A model generated the notes under the pieces. The model had not been told where the DNA came from. It saw nothing but the letters and a program-made list of their open reading frames with translations, and made no database searches. Shown in pieces: positions 1-6,785 of a stretch of DNA of 10,182 nt. The DNA is from an uncultured Eubacteriales bacterium (GTDB lineage: Bacteria; Bacillota; Clostridia; Oscillospirales; Oscillospiraceae), in contig UQZA01000052.1 in assembly GCA_900545515.1 (NCBI GenBank), positions 1-10,182 on the forward strand. Direction: 5' to 3'. Every line of letters begins with the position of its first letter. Within the stretch, counting starts at the first letter, position 1. A program made the translations under genes and the position numbers.

Positions 1-37
1 GGCAGGGCTGGCTATCCTTGTTTTGCTTTGTGCTTCT

Positions 38-178
38 CTACCGTACATGAGCATTGGAGGCCGGGTTGTCCTGGCCGTAACCTTCCAGAAGGTTGATGAC
101 GCCCCAGATACCAAGGCCGGCTCCCAGGGCCACAACAAGGGTCTGCAATACGTTCACTGCGCTGTTGAAAAATTCCAT
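38..178 (-). pseudogene. Maff2 family membrane protein, truncated
   Basis: The reading frame gives 46 residues starting MEFFNSAVNVLQTLVVALGA, then a glycine-rich hydrophobic stretch and a GYGQDNPAS segment. This matches the N-terminal half of the Maff2 family, small membrane proteins of about 70 residues encoded just after VirD4 in Tn1549-like ICEs and probably part of the mating channel. An AGGAGG sits 9 bases before the ATG, and the gene follows virD4 by 30 bases. After residue 41 the sequence no longer resembles the family (NAHVR then TAG at 38-40), and the usual second hydrophobic half is absent. Another element probably begins around position 53-60. No remnant of the expected second half was seen in any frame of positions 1-37, but the window stops there, so the cause of the truncation is not visible. 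Confidence 0.75.
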
Positions 179-208
179 AGATAAAATCCTCCTAAAAATG
201 TGTTTGGT

Positions 209-1969
209 TTATTCGGTTACATCGATCTCGTACACATCGAAGGAATCCGCGGGCTTGATTGCCATGCGCTGCCGCTTCTTCATGTACCGTTCCATGTCAA
301 AGACATTTTTAGGGTCGGCGTCGGCGGTGTACTTGTAGTTGGGGTGCTTCGTCAGGTCGTATTTCTCCGAGAGAAACGGCCGCACGCCCCGCAGCATGAA
401 GATACACCTGCCTCCGTCCATGACTGCCAGTTCGTCCTGTGTCATCAGCTCCTTTCCCAATTTCTGATAGCTGAGGCCGTGGGAAACCTGGGCGCCCCGG
501 TTCTCGGACTGGTTGTAGAGGTCGATGGTCTCTTTCCCCAAAAGCTCCGATATCTCCTTGAGCGTGGATTTCTCCTTGCCTCCCAAAAACAAGGTGCTGT
601 CACAGTTACCCACAATGGTATCCGCCGCGTCCTTGTAGATGGTCTTTAGCTGGCTCTGCGACTGCAAAATGATGGAAGCCGATATTTCCCGGCTCCGTAT
701 CGTAGCAATCAGCTTGTCAAAGTTCGGTATCTGGCCGATGTTCGCAAACTCGTCTAAGATGAGCCTCACATGGACGGGCAGGCGCCCGCCATAGAAGTCA
801 TCGGCCTTGTCGCAGAGCAGGTTGAATAATTGCGAGTACATCAGGGCGGCCACAAAATTGAAGGTGCTGTCCGTATCCGAGAGGATCACGAACAGCGCCG
901 TTTTGCTGTCGCCCAGGGTGTCAAGCTCCAGTTCGTCCGTTTCCATCAGGTCCCGGAGCTCTTTTATGTCAAAGGGGGCTAATCTGGCCCCGCAGCTAAT
1001 CAGTATGCTTTTGAGTGTCTTGCCCGCCGCCATCTTGAATTTGCGGTACTGCTTCACCGCGAAATGATCCGGCTCCCGTTCCTCCAACTGCTGAAAGAGG
1101 ATATCTACCGGGCTTTGGTATTCCTCGTCGTCCTCCCTGGCTTCACTGGCGTTTATCAGGTCCAGGAGGGTGATGAAGTTCTTTTCTTCCTCCGTGGCCT
1201 CGTACCAGATGTAGCCGATCAGGGCCGAATAGTACAGGCGCTCGGCCTTGACCCAGAAATCCTCGGAGGATTTTTCTCCTTCTCCCTTCGTGTTCATAAT
1301 CAGGGCGTTTACCAGCTTCAGGATATCCTTCTCGGAGCGGATGTACGCCAGCGGGTTATATCTCATGGACTTTTTGAAGTTAATGAGATTTAAGCACTTG
1401 ATTCGGTATTTCTTCCGCTCCAGGAAAGAGCCGATCTCCGGGAGAAGGGTGCCCTTTGGATCAGTGACGACGTAGGAGGAATGGGCCTGGAGGAGCGACG
1501 GTTTGCAGAAGAACCGGGTCTTGCCCGATCCGCTGCCGCCGATCACCAGGATATTTTTATTCCTGGCGTATTTGGGCTGCTTCGGCCGGCTCGCCATGGT
1601 GATCCGCTCCGTCTGCGTCATGGGGATGTTGTTGAAAAAATCCTTATCGACGTAAGGGGCGATATCGGCCGGAGTGCCCCAACGAGCTGACCCGTATTCC
1701 ATCCCGTGGCGGTATTTCTTCGCGTTCTTGCCCTTCATCCAGACCGCCAGCCGCAGGATCACGGCACCCATGAGGCCGATCAACAGGTCCATGGGATGAA
1801 AGCTGAGCCCCATCCCGGCAAAAGCGGCGGTGAACCCATCCCCGATAGAAAGTATCTTTGCGGAGAGGTCTGCACCTGGAGCCAGCCGGAACGCCTGGGC
1901 CAGCTTGCCAAAGGGGTACACGAACAGGAGGTAGGGCAGGTTCAGTAAGATCAGCTTTTTTACGTTCAT
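209..1969 (-). CDS. virD4: VirD4/TraG-type type IV coupling ATPase
   Basis: This is the coupling protein that links the relaxase-DNA complex to the type IV secretion channel and pumps the DNA. Of its 586 residues, the N-terminal part has two hydrophobic segments (about 5-20 and 60-77) that would anchor it in the membrane. The Walker A motif GGSGSGKT lies at 144-151 and the Walker B stretch VRLILDEFAN at 401-410, with the conserved TDPKG at 169-173. A QSQSQL segment at about 437-442 fits the family's conserved ATPase region. Length is normal for the ICE branch (about 600 residues) and the frame is intact. The ATG overlaps the pcfB stop by 4 bases (ATGA), so translation is probably coupled, and Maff2 follows. 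This order (PcfB-VirD4-Maff2) is typical of Tn1549-like elements. Confidence 0.95.
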   Translation of the reverse strand: MNVKKLILLNLPYLLFVYPFGKLAQAFRLAPGADLSAKILSIGDGFTAAFAGMGLSFHPMDLLIGLMGAVILRLAVWMKGKNAKKYRHGMEYGSARWGTPADIAPYVDKDFFNNIPMTQTERITMASRPKQPKYARNKNILVIGGSGSGKTRFFCKPSLLQAHSSYVVTDPKGTLLPEIGSFLERKKYRIKCLNLINFKKSMRYNPLAYIRSEKDILKLVNALIMNTKGEGEKSSEDFWVKAERLYYSALIGYIWYEATEEEKNFITLLDLINASEAREDDEEYQSPVDILFQQLEEREPDHFAVKQYRKFKMAAGKTLKSILISCGARLAPFDIKELRDLMETDELELDTLGDSKTALFVILSDTDSTFNFVAALMYSQLFNLLCDKADDFYGGRLPVHVRLILDEFANIGQIPNFDKLIATIRSREISASIILQSQSQLKTIYKDAADTIVGNCDSTLFLGGKEKSTLKEISELLGKETIDLYNQSENRGAQVSHGLSYQKLGKELMTQDELAVMDGGRCIFMLRGVRPFLSEKYDLTKHPNYKYTADADPKNVFDMERYMKKRQRMAIKPADSFDVYEIDVTE

Positions 1970-2457
1970 CTCTGCACGCTCCGATCCCTGGCCTTTACCT
2001 TCTCCCGGTCAATGGTGCGGTGCTCCGCCTTCTGCGCCGCCTGCTCCCTGGCCTCCTTCAGCCGCTCCCGGATGGAGGGGCGCCCCTCCCGGCCCATCCG
2101 CCTGCTGGCAAACTCCTGGAAGGCCGCCGTGATCGCGTCTGCGTCCCGGCTCTTGAAGAACACCAGGTAGCGGGGCTGCTCGGCGGCGGTGTCCTTCTTC
2201 AGGGCAAAATCCACATGGTATTTTTTCGCCACCTGGGTAAAGGCCCGGATGTTCTGGTCGCTGATCTCGATATTCGCAAGCCCGGCGTTCTGCCCGGCAA
2301 GCTGCTTCAAGGTCTGCTTTCCCCGGTATATCTTCGGCTGTTTGCTTTTCTGGACTTCCTCCAGGAATTTTTTGACCGCCTTTTCAAAAGCCTGCTCCGT
2401 CATTTTGGAGCCGTTGACAATGAGCGTCACGGCGCCCTGGGTTACTTCCTCCTGCAT
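1966..2457 (-). CDS. pcfB: PcfB family (DUF3801) conjugation accessory protein
   Basis: The protein has 163 residues. It begins MQEEVTQGAVTLIVNGSKMT and has a middle region of mixed alpha/beta character, including RYLVFFKSRDADAITAAF at about 107-124. This fits DUF3801, the family of PcfB from enterococcal plasmid pCF10. PcfB works with the VirD4-type coupling protein to bring the relaxosome to the channel. The C-terminal 40 residues are very basic and charged (REGRPSIRERLKEAREQAAQ), consistent with nucleic-acid contact or a coiled coil. The start codon directly follows the TAA of the upstream helix-turn-helix gene, and the stop overlaps the virD4 start. A purine-rich GGGGGCGGGGA stands where the ribosome site should be. 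Confidence 0.88.
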   Translation of the reverse strand: MQEEVTQGAVTLIVNGSKMTEQAFEKAVKKFLEEVQKSKQPKIYRGKQTLKQLAGQNAGLANIEISDQNIRAFTQVAKKYHVDFALKKDTAAEQPRYLVFFKSRDADAITAAFQEFASRRMGREGRPSIRERLKEAREQAAQKAEHRTIDREKVKARDRSVQR

Positions 2458-3369
2458 TTATCCCCGCCCCCTTTGCCCGTCCCCGTACATGTCGTGCTGC
2501 ACCAGGGAGGAATAATAATTGCTGATGGTGACCGGGGCGTTATACAGGGCCGCCAGCAGGTACTTCTTGATATTGCGGACATAGGTGGTATTCTCCCGCA
2601 TACACCCCATGACATACTGCACATGGGAGCTGTCCAGCTTCATAAACCGGGATTTGACCACCTCCGCCGGGTAGTCATCCCCGGCAATGCGGACCGTCTT
2701 TCTGGCGGTGCATACGGTGTCCACAATGAGCTCCGCGATCTCGTCAAGCTGCTCCCGGTCGATGTGACTGTCCTGGATCAGGTACTCATACCCGATGTTG
2801 TCAAGGATGATCTCCCGGTAAACTTCTCTGGCTCCCATCCGGTCCGTTCCTATCCTTTCCTCCGCCGGAGGCGTGCCCGTAAGGGGCTGGGGATTTGATC
2901 GGATAGGATTTGATCCCTCCGTACTTGATAATTCTTTTTTTGATTTTTGTTTACTTGATTCTTTAGTATTTAATTGTGCGGTGTTTCCCTGTCCAGGTTC
3001 CCCCAAGACAGGTAAAGCCTGTTCAGGATTATCCAAGACTGGATTTTCCCGTTCAGGTTTTTCCCGTTCAGGCGGGCGGGGCTGCTCCAAAATCGTGTAC
3101 TCGATGGAGCCAAGCTGCCCGTTTGGATTGCGGACGCGCTCCCGGATCACATAACCCTGTTCCTCCAGCTCCCGCACCCCGGCGCAAATGCTGTCCACGC
3201 CATCCTTGCAGATACGGGCAAGCCCTTTCGTGGTGTAGTCCCATTCCTCCGGCAGGGAGAGCATAAGGGAGAGAAGCCCTTTTGCTTTCAGGGAAAGGTT
3301 CGTGTTCCGCAGATGGTGGTTTGACATGACCGTATAATCTCTGGTCTTTTCGATACGGAAAACTGCCAT
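2458..3369 (-). CDS. Helix-turn-helix / DUF6017 ICE protein (replication-initiator-like)
   Basis: The product is 303 residues from the chosen ATG, which has GGAGG 8 bases upstream. An ATG 21 bases further upstream (3390) overlaps that ribosome site and is less likely. Residues 1-95 (starting MAVFRIEKTRDYTVMSN) form a winged helix-turn-helix like those of plasmid and ICE replication or partition regulators. Residues 98-175 are a polar, proline- and glutamate-rich linker. Residues 183-296 (YREIILDNIGYEYLIQD onward, ending in NYYSSLVQHDMYG) match the DUF6017 domain usual in this gene of Tn1549-like elements. It is probably DNA-binding; whether it starts replication of the circular element or regulates the transfer operon cannot be told here. 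It is directly followed by pcfB. Confidence 0.85.
   Translation of the reverse strand: MAVFRIEKTRDYTVMSNHHLRNTNLSLKAKGLLSLMLSLPEEWDYTTKGLARICKDGVDSICAGVRELEEQGYVIRERVRNPNGQLGSIEYTILEQPRPPEREKPERENPVLDNPEQALPVLGEPGQGNTAQLNTKESSKQKSKKELSSTEGSNPIRSNPQPLTGTPPAEERIGTDRMGAREVYREIILDNIGYEYLIQDSHIDREQLDEIAELIVDTVCTARKTVRIAGDDYPAEVVKSRFMKLDSSHVQYVMGCMRENTTYVRNIKKYLLAALYNAPVTISNYYSSLVQHDMYGDGQRGRG
3044..3073 (-). repeat. 15-bp tandem repeat in the linker of the HTH/DUF6017 gene
   Basis: Two adjacent units of ttttcccgttcagg plus one variable base (plus strand) lie at 3044-3058 and 3059-3073. They encode a repeated Pro-Glu-Arg-Glu-Lys/Asn block at about residues 100-109. More diverged copies of the same proline-glutamate pattern continue towards 2990. 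It looks like a slippage-prone linker between the two folded domains. Confidence 0.7.
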
Positions 3370-3495
3370 GCCGATGACCTCCTTCCTCATAGATTGAAAA
3401 GTGTTGGTTTTCGTGAAAAACGCCCCTTTGGATCATCCTTCCGCCCCGGACGGGAAAAGATATGGGCGGCCTTGCAAAAGCCGCTCACGGAAAGG

Positions 3496-3521
3496 AAAAA
3501 GGGGAATTTTCCACCCTTTTT
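3496..3521. terminator. Symmetric terminator-like hairpin between the ICE orphan gene and the HTH gene
   Basis: The arms aaaaaggg (3496-3503) and cccttttt (3514-3521) pair perfectly over 8 bases around a 10-base loop. On either strand the 3' arm ends in five T residues, so it could act as a weak two-way intrinsic terminator. It lies 20 bases past the stop of the leftward gene at 3542-4063. That suggests the HTH-pcfB-virD4 genes have their own promoter in 3391-3495, but I could not pick a convincing -35/-10 pair there. A second small hairpin, gcggc/gccgc, lies at 3466-3484. Confidence 0.5.
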
Positions 3522-3541
3522 GCTGCATTTTTTGAAGGTCC

Positions 3542-4063
3542 CTACAGCTCCCGGTCCTTGTGGTCGTAATGGAGATGGCCGGAGCGTACCTTCGCGTGGT
3601 TCCTGATCTTGATAAATCCCTTGTCCTGGTTCTCCAGGGCCTTGCTGTATCCGGCGTCTGTCAGGAACAGGCGCATTTTGTCTCCCTTCCAGCCCATGGG
3701 GGACTCATGGGAGAGGACATCAAAGACGATCATGTGGCGGGTATCCGGGGCGAACCGCTCCAGGGCCATAATGTCATGCCCGGCCAGCTTCTGTGCCCCG
3801 GACTGCTGCCTGGCCTCCGCCAGCATTTCCCCAACGGTCCGCGCCTTGCCGGGCAGACGGTAATTCGCCTGGACCTCCCAGATCACGTCCATGCACTCCT
3901 TGTCGGAGAGAGGGCGCAGCTTCTTCAAAAGACTTTCCGCCGTGTCCTTTGTCTCCCGGTTGGGCGCATAGCGCCAGGTCATGTAAATCTCATTCAGGGC
4001 GGCGCTCTGGCTCGTGGCCTCAATCTGATACGCCATCCTCATTTCCGCTTCGTTCAGCTTCAT
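3542..4063 (-). CDS. Conserved ICE protein of unknown function, 173 aa
   Basis: I do not recognise a named domain. The protein begins MKLNEAEMRMAYQIEATSQS and is mostly helical and charged to about residue 105. The C-terminal part (HMIVFDVLSHESPMGWKGDK, then a KIRNHAKVRSGHLHYDHKDR tail) is rich in histidine and basic residues and could bind nucleic acid or metal. The start at 4063 was chosen because AAAGGAG lies about 9 bases upstream; an upstream ATG at 4150 would add 29 residues spanning two hairpins and has no good ribosome site. It is the first gene of the leftward transfer block, ahead of HTH/DUF6017, PcfB and VirD4, so a role in transfer or element maintenance is likely by context only. 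Confidence 0.75.
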   Translation of the reverse strand: MKLNEAEMRMAYQIEATSQSAALNEIYMTWRYAPNRETKDTAESLLKKLRPLSDKECMDVIWEVQANYRLPGKARTVGEMLAEARQQSGAQKLAGHDIMALERFAPDTRHMIVFDVLSHESPMGWKGDKMRLFLTDAGYSKALENQDKGFIKIRNHAKVRSGHLHYDHKDREL

Positions 4064-4087
4064 TGATCCCGCTCCTTTCTGAAAATG

Positions 4088-4191
4088 GGCGTAAAAAAAC
4101 GCCACAGGATGCTTGTTCCTATGGCGCTGAACCGGCTGAAATCCGGTCAATATTCAGTTGTCATGCGGAGGACGGTGCGCCCTCCGTTTTT
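4088..4191. promoter_or_regulatory. Hairpin cluster upstream of the transfer operon
   Basis: Three inverted repeats lie in about 100 bases: ggcgt/acgcc (4088-4103, A-rich loop), accgg/ccggt (4131-4147) and cggagg/cctccg (4166-4186). On the minus strand a TTGACC overlaps the middle hairpin, but only a poor CATAGG-like -10 follows it at a usable distance. The region would be the 5' leader or promoter of the operon starting at 4063. An oriT or operator role is equally possible; no nic-site consensus was recognised. Confidence 0.4.
4166..4191 (+). terminator. Rightward intrinsic terminator-like hairpin
   Basis: The stem cggagg (4166-4171)/cctccg (4181-4186) has a 9-base loop and is followed by five T residues at 4187-4191. 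It reads in the plus direction, although no plus-strand gene was found to its left, since everything from 38 to 6645 is coded on the minus strand. It could block antisense transcription into the cargo genes or be left from an earlier arrangement. Confidence 0.45.
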
Positions 4192-4237
4192 CCGTACCGT
4201 ATCCATAACTTTGCATTTCTCGGATTTTCGGCGTGTC

Positions 4238-4280
4238 AAGGCTCATTCGTGAGTAGTAAATTCGTAGTAAAATGAGGCTT
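4238..4280. repeat. Inverted repeat enclosing two direct gtagtaaa repeats
   Basis: The arms aaggctcatt (4238-4247) and aatgaggctt (4271-4280) are inverted with one mismatch in ten. Between them, gtagtaaa occurs twice in direct orientation (4253-4260 and 4264-4271), one helical turn (11 bp) apart. This layout suits a recombinase or regulator binding site. It lies between the transfer block and the cargo genes, so it is a candidate element junction (attachment site), but no integrase gene or second copy is in the window. Confidence 0.45.
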
Positions 4281-4316
4281 TTCAACCCTTCTGAAATGCC
4301 GATAAATACGGTGTTT

Positions 4317-5474
4317 TCAAGGGATAATCAGATTTTGCATTGATTTTTCTATTAAAAGTTGCTTGACGTGGTTCCAATCATATTTGCCGCCGCATAGTTT
4401 GTCAAAATCTAGATGGACAAAGGCGGGGATGTTTCCGCTCCAGGAGGATTTTCGAATGCTGCGCCGCAGAGGGGGCAACAGCTCGGGAACCTGATGAATT
4501 GCCTCCACCACGTTGGATACCAGGGGGCTGCAGTATCCGCTGAGCCGTTTCAGGGTATGGTCGCCATAGGCCAGTTGCTTCATGGTGAGCAGGGTCTGAA
4601 GCTGACCTGGCCGGAAGGGAGGATGCAGGGTGAGAATCCTGCCCATGTTGATTATGGTTGAAACTGCCCGATTTTTGGCAAAGCCATAGGCAAATTTGGG
4701 GGCTATGTGGTTGTAATAGAGCCCCAACATTTGAACGGGCTCGTTTCCAACCAAAAAGTAGGGAACGCGGTTGGCAACCAGCTCTGGATAGAAAAGGAGA
4801 TAGGCCAGTGAGGGGCAGGCGCAGGTGTTGCCGCTCAGCTTGTACAATTGGGCGTAGATTTTCTCCAAATCTGTGCGGCTCATGGTGCGCTGTAAAAATT
4901 CAACATGGGGGAAGCGCTGTTTGGCATGCTCGATGCTTGCTTTTGCAGAGGCAGATATGAACGGAATTTCCCATGTCAGAGCAAGGACCCGCAAATTTTG
5001 CTCTTTGGCGAGATGATACAGCAAAAAGGTTGAATCTTTGCCACCTGTGTAGAATAGGGCGACGTCAAACCTGGATTTTCTGGCTTTGGGAAATGTGTCA
5101 ATCAGGGGCACCAGACTTTGCAGGGCCTCCGTTTCCTTTGCGGTTTGGCACATGGGGCAGCGGCCTTCCTGATCAAACTCCAATCCTGGAATGATGAAAT
5201 CGTTGGCACAGCAGCTTGTGCAAAAATGAGCCTCCCGCAAGGAGGTCGGTACTTTCACAAGCTGTTCTGCGGGGACAACTTGTTGGCCAAGTAACCTGCC
5301 GAGTAATCTTTGTTCCAGTTTGGAAAGTGTCCGGGGCAATGTGGCTATGATGGCAGCTTGCTTTTTGGAAACCCGGATCTCATTATGGAACAGGTTTTCT
5401 CGGTTGCGCAGTCCGTAATAATAGAGCTTGCGCCCCTCCAGCCGCCAACGGCTTTGAAGAACATACTCAGACAT
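4317..5474 (-). CDS. PP-loop ATP-pyrophosphatase-like protein with zinc-ribbon-like cysteines
   Basis: The protein has 385 residues. Residues 142-149, YTGGKDST, are a PP-loop (usual form SGGKDS), the AMP-forming ATP site of the adenine-nucleotide alpha-hydrolase superfamily, followed by a beta strand RVLALTWE. Ahead of it C85xxC88 and C106xxC109 look like a zinc ribbon, as seen in N-acetyl sugar amidotransferases (WbpG/PseA type) and some tRNA thiolation enzymes. C218 and C220 (NTCACPSL) may be further functional cysteines. The N-terminal 80 residues (YYYGLRNRENLFHNEIRVSK region) vaguely recall a PqqD-like winged fold. It probably activates a substrate with ATP for amidation or sulfur transfer; the substrate is unknown. 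GGAG lies 9 bases before the ATG. It is oriented with lrgAB and 114 bases downstream of lrgB, but is not a typical ICE gene. Confidence 0.75.
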   Translation of the reverse strand: MSEYVLQSRWRLEGRKLYYYGLRNRENLFHNEIRVSKKQAAIIATLPRTLSKLEQRLLGRLLGQQVVPAEQLVKVPTSLREAHFCTSCCANDFIIPGLEFDQEGRCPMCQTAKETEALQSLVPLIDTFPKARKSRFDVALFYTGGKDSTFLLYHLAKEQNLRVLALTWEIPFISASAKASIEHAKQRFPHVEFLQRTMSRTDLEKIYAQLYKLSGNTCACPSLAYLLFYPELVANRVPYFLVGNEPVQMLGLYYNHIAPKFAYGFAKNRAVSTIINMGRILTLHPPFRPGQLQTLLTMKQLAYGDHTLKRLSGYCSPLVSNVVEAIHQVPELLPPLRRSIRKSSWSGNIPAFVHLDFDKLCGGKYDWNHVKQLLIEKSMQNLIIP

Positions 5475-5497
5475 ATGGTTTTTCTCCTTTGACGGCC

Positions 5498-5510
5498 CGC
5501 TGCTTCAGCG
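5498..5510 (-). other. Small hairpin in the leader of the PP-loop gene
   Basis: cgctg/cagcg pair around a 3-base loop, 24 bases before the PP-loop start. The lrgB-to-PP-loop gap (5475-5588) has no T-run terminator and no clear promoter, so read-through from lrgAB is possible. Confidence 0.3.
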
Positions 5511-5588
5511 AGTAACATGACAGGGACAGAAATGAGAGTGCAGAGGAACCGAGCAGGGGCAACCGTAGATCTGGAATTCCCGGGCACT

Positions 5589-6281
5589 TTACAAAAAGGA
5601 TGCAAAGAGGTTGGCCCCCAGGACGGTTAGGATTCCGGAGACCACAATGGAAAGGCTGCTCATGGCCCCCTCGATATCCCCCAGCTCCATGGCTTTGGCG
5701 GTACCAATGGCGTGGGAAGCGGAGCCGATGGCAATGCCTTTGGCAATGGGCTCCTGGATTTTAAACAGCTTACAGATTGCCTCTGCAAACATGTTTCCCA
5801 AAATTCCCGTCACCAGGATCGCTGCCACGGTGATGGGGACATAGCCCCCCAGCTCCTCTGAAATGGACATGCCGATGGCAGTGGTGATGGATTTGGGAAG
5901 CAGCGTCACATAGGCGGCATGGTCCAGATTCAGTAGGGCTGCCATGGCCAGGACGCAGGTGAGGCTGGTCAGTACACCGGAGACGATGCCTGCCAGTACC
6001 GCCTTATAGTTCTGCTTTAGCAGCTCCAGCTGCTCATACAGCGGGACGGCCAGGCAAACGGTGGCGGGGGTGAGCAGGTAGCTGAGGTACTTGGCGCCCT
6101 CATTGTAGACGGTATAGTCGATGTGGCACACCGAAAGGAGCACAATGATGAGTACAACGGCAATCAGAATGGGATTCAACATGGCCAGCTTCCACTTTTT
6201 CCTCAAAAGCGTGCCAATTCCGTAAGCCAGCAGACTGACGAAGACTCCAAAATAGGCAGAGGCGCCCAAAAGCTCATTCAT
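5589..6281 (-). CDS. lrgB: LrgB/CidB family membrane protein
   Basis: The 230-residue product is almost wholly hydrophobic, with several predicted membrane helices. It carries the family motifs: LLTPATVCLAVPLYEQ at about 69-84, LPKSITTAIGM at 128-138, and GSASHAIGTAKAMELGDIEG at 186-205. LrgB acts with LrgA in the membrane; the pair has been linked to control of murein hydrolase activity and, in some Firmicutes, to pyruvate or other central-metabolite transport. Length and ends are normal. Its ATG lies inside the end of lrgA (8-base overlap, ATGAATGA) with CAGGAGG 9 bases upstream, so the two are coupled. It looks complete and functional. Confidence 0.95.
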   Translation of the reverse strand: MNELLGASAYFGVFVSLLAYGIGTLLRKKWKLAMLNPILIAVVLIIVLLSVCHIDYTVYNEGAKYLSYLLTPATVCLAVPLYEQLELLKQNYKAVLAGIVSGVLTSLTCVLAMAALLNLDHAAYVTLLPKSITTAIGMSISEELGGYVPITVAAILVTGILGNMFAEAICKLFKIQEPIAKGIAIGSASHAIGTAKAMELGDIEGAMSSLSIVVSGILTVLGANLFASFL

Positions 6282-6645
6282 CGCCGCCAGCCTCCTGCTT
6301 CTTTCCGCGGCGAATGACCCCTTGGGTTACCCTTCCGGCCACAACCATTACGGCAAAGGTGGATAGTGCCGTGATGGCCAGGTACGGAAGGACGCTGCTT
6401 TTTACCGCACCCCAGGAGTCCATCAGCCCCACTGCGGCAGGGATGAACATCACCGGCATAATTTGGAGCAGGAAGCTGCTGGCCTTTTTTACGGCGGTGA
6501 CTGGCAGGAGCTTCAGCTCCAGACACAGAAATAGAATCACGATTCCATATATGCTGGCAGGCACTGGCAGGGGAAGCAGGATGTGGAAAACTTCTCCCCA
6601 AAAGGAGATGGACAGAATCATCCCAAATTGTTTCAGAATTTCCAA
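6274..6645 (-). CDS. lrgA: CidA/LrgA family holin-like membrane protein
   Basis: The product has 123 residues with four hydrophobic segments and the family pattern LPLPVPASIYGIVILFLCLE near the N terminus, then MPVMFIPAAVGLMD. This is the holin-like partner of LrgB. I placed the start at TTG 6645, because AGGAGG (6654-6659 on the complement) is 8 bases upstream of it. The ATG at 6708 would translate the ribosome site and a proline-rich stretch unlike the family, so it is rejected. The stop overlaps the lrgB start. A promoter at 6699-6727 would give a leader of about 45 bases. Confidence 0.9.
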   Translation of the reverse strand: MEILKQFGMILSISFWGEVFHILLPLPVPASIYGIVILFLCLELKLLPVTAVKKASSFLLQIMPVMFIPAAVGLMDSWGAVKSSVLPYLAITALSTFAVMVVAGRVTQGVIRRGKKQEAGGDE

Positions 6646-6672
6646 GGGCAGGACCTCCTGTGAGTGAGTTGG

Positions 6673-6690
6673 GGAGGCAGGGGGGCCTCC
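6673..6690 (-). other. Leader hairpin of lrgAB
   Basis: ggaggc/gcctcc form a perfect 6-bp, all-strong stem around a 6-base loop, close to the expected 5' end of the lrgAB transcript. There is no T tract, so it is not an intrinsic terminator. It may stabilise the transcript or bind a regulator. Confidence 0.4.
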
Positions 6691-6698
6691 TGGATTCC

Positions 6699-6727
6699 AG
6701 TGTACCATGGAGGGGAAAAATCTGCAA
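6699..6727 (-). promoter_or_regulatory. Sigma-70-type promoter of lrgAB
   Basis: Read on the minus strand, TTGCAG (-35, 6727-6722) and TACACT (-10, 6704-6699) are 17 bases apart, with TGG just before the -10 (extended -10 form). It is about 55 bases upstream of the TTG start of lrgA. A 5-bp dyad, gagac-atg-gtctc, lies upstream at 6759-6771 and could be an activator or repressor site. Confidence 0.6.
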
Positions 6728-6785
6728 TCTTTTTCCGGAGCCTGTCACGGTGCCAAGAGAGACATGGTCTCCATAAAGAACAGCA

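Noticed and set aside
1..60. Group II intron end as the cause of the Maff2 truncation
   Set aside because: Neither the GUGYG-type 5' end nor a domain V-like stem was seen in the few bases available; an insertion is plausible but its type cannot be named.
1858..2898. Long 346-codon plus-strand open frame
   Set aside because: It lies antisense to virD4, pcfB and the HTH gene, which have clear family matches; its translation is low-complexity Leu/Pro/Arg, typical of a GC-rich shadow frame.
4064..4150. N-terminal extension of the 173-aa gene to ATG 4150
   Set aside because: The extension spans a hairpin and lacks a good ribosome site, while AAAGGAG stands correctly before the ATG at 4063.
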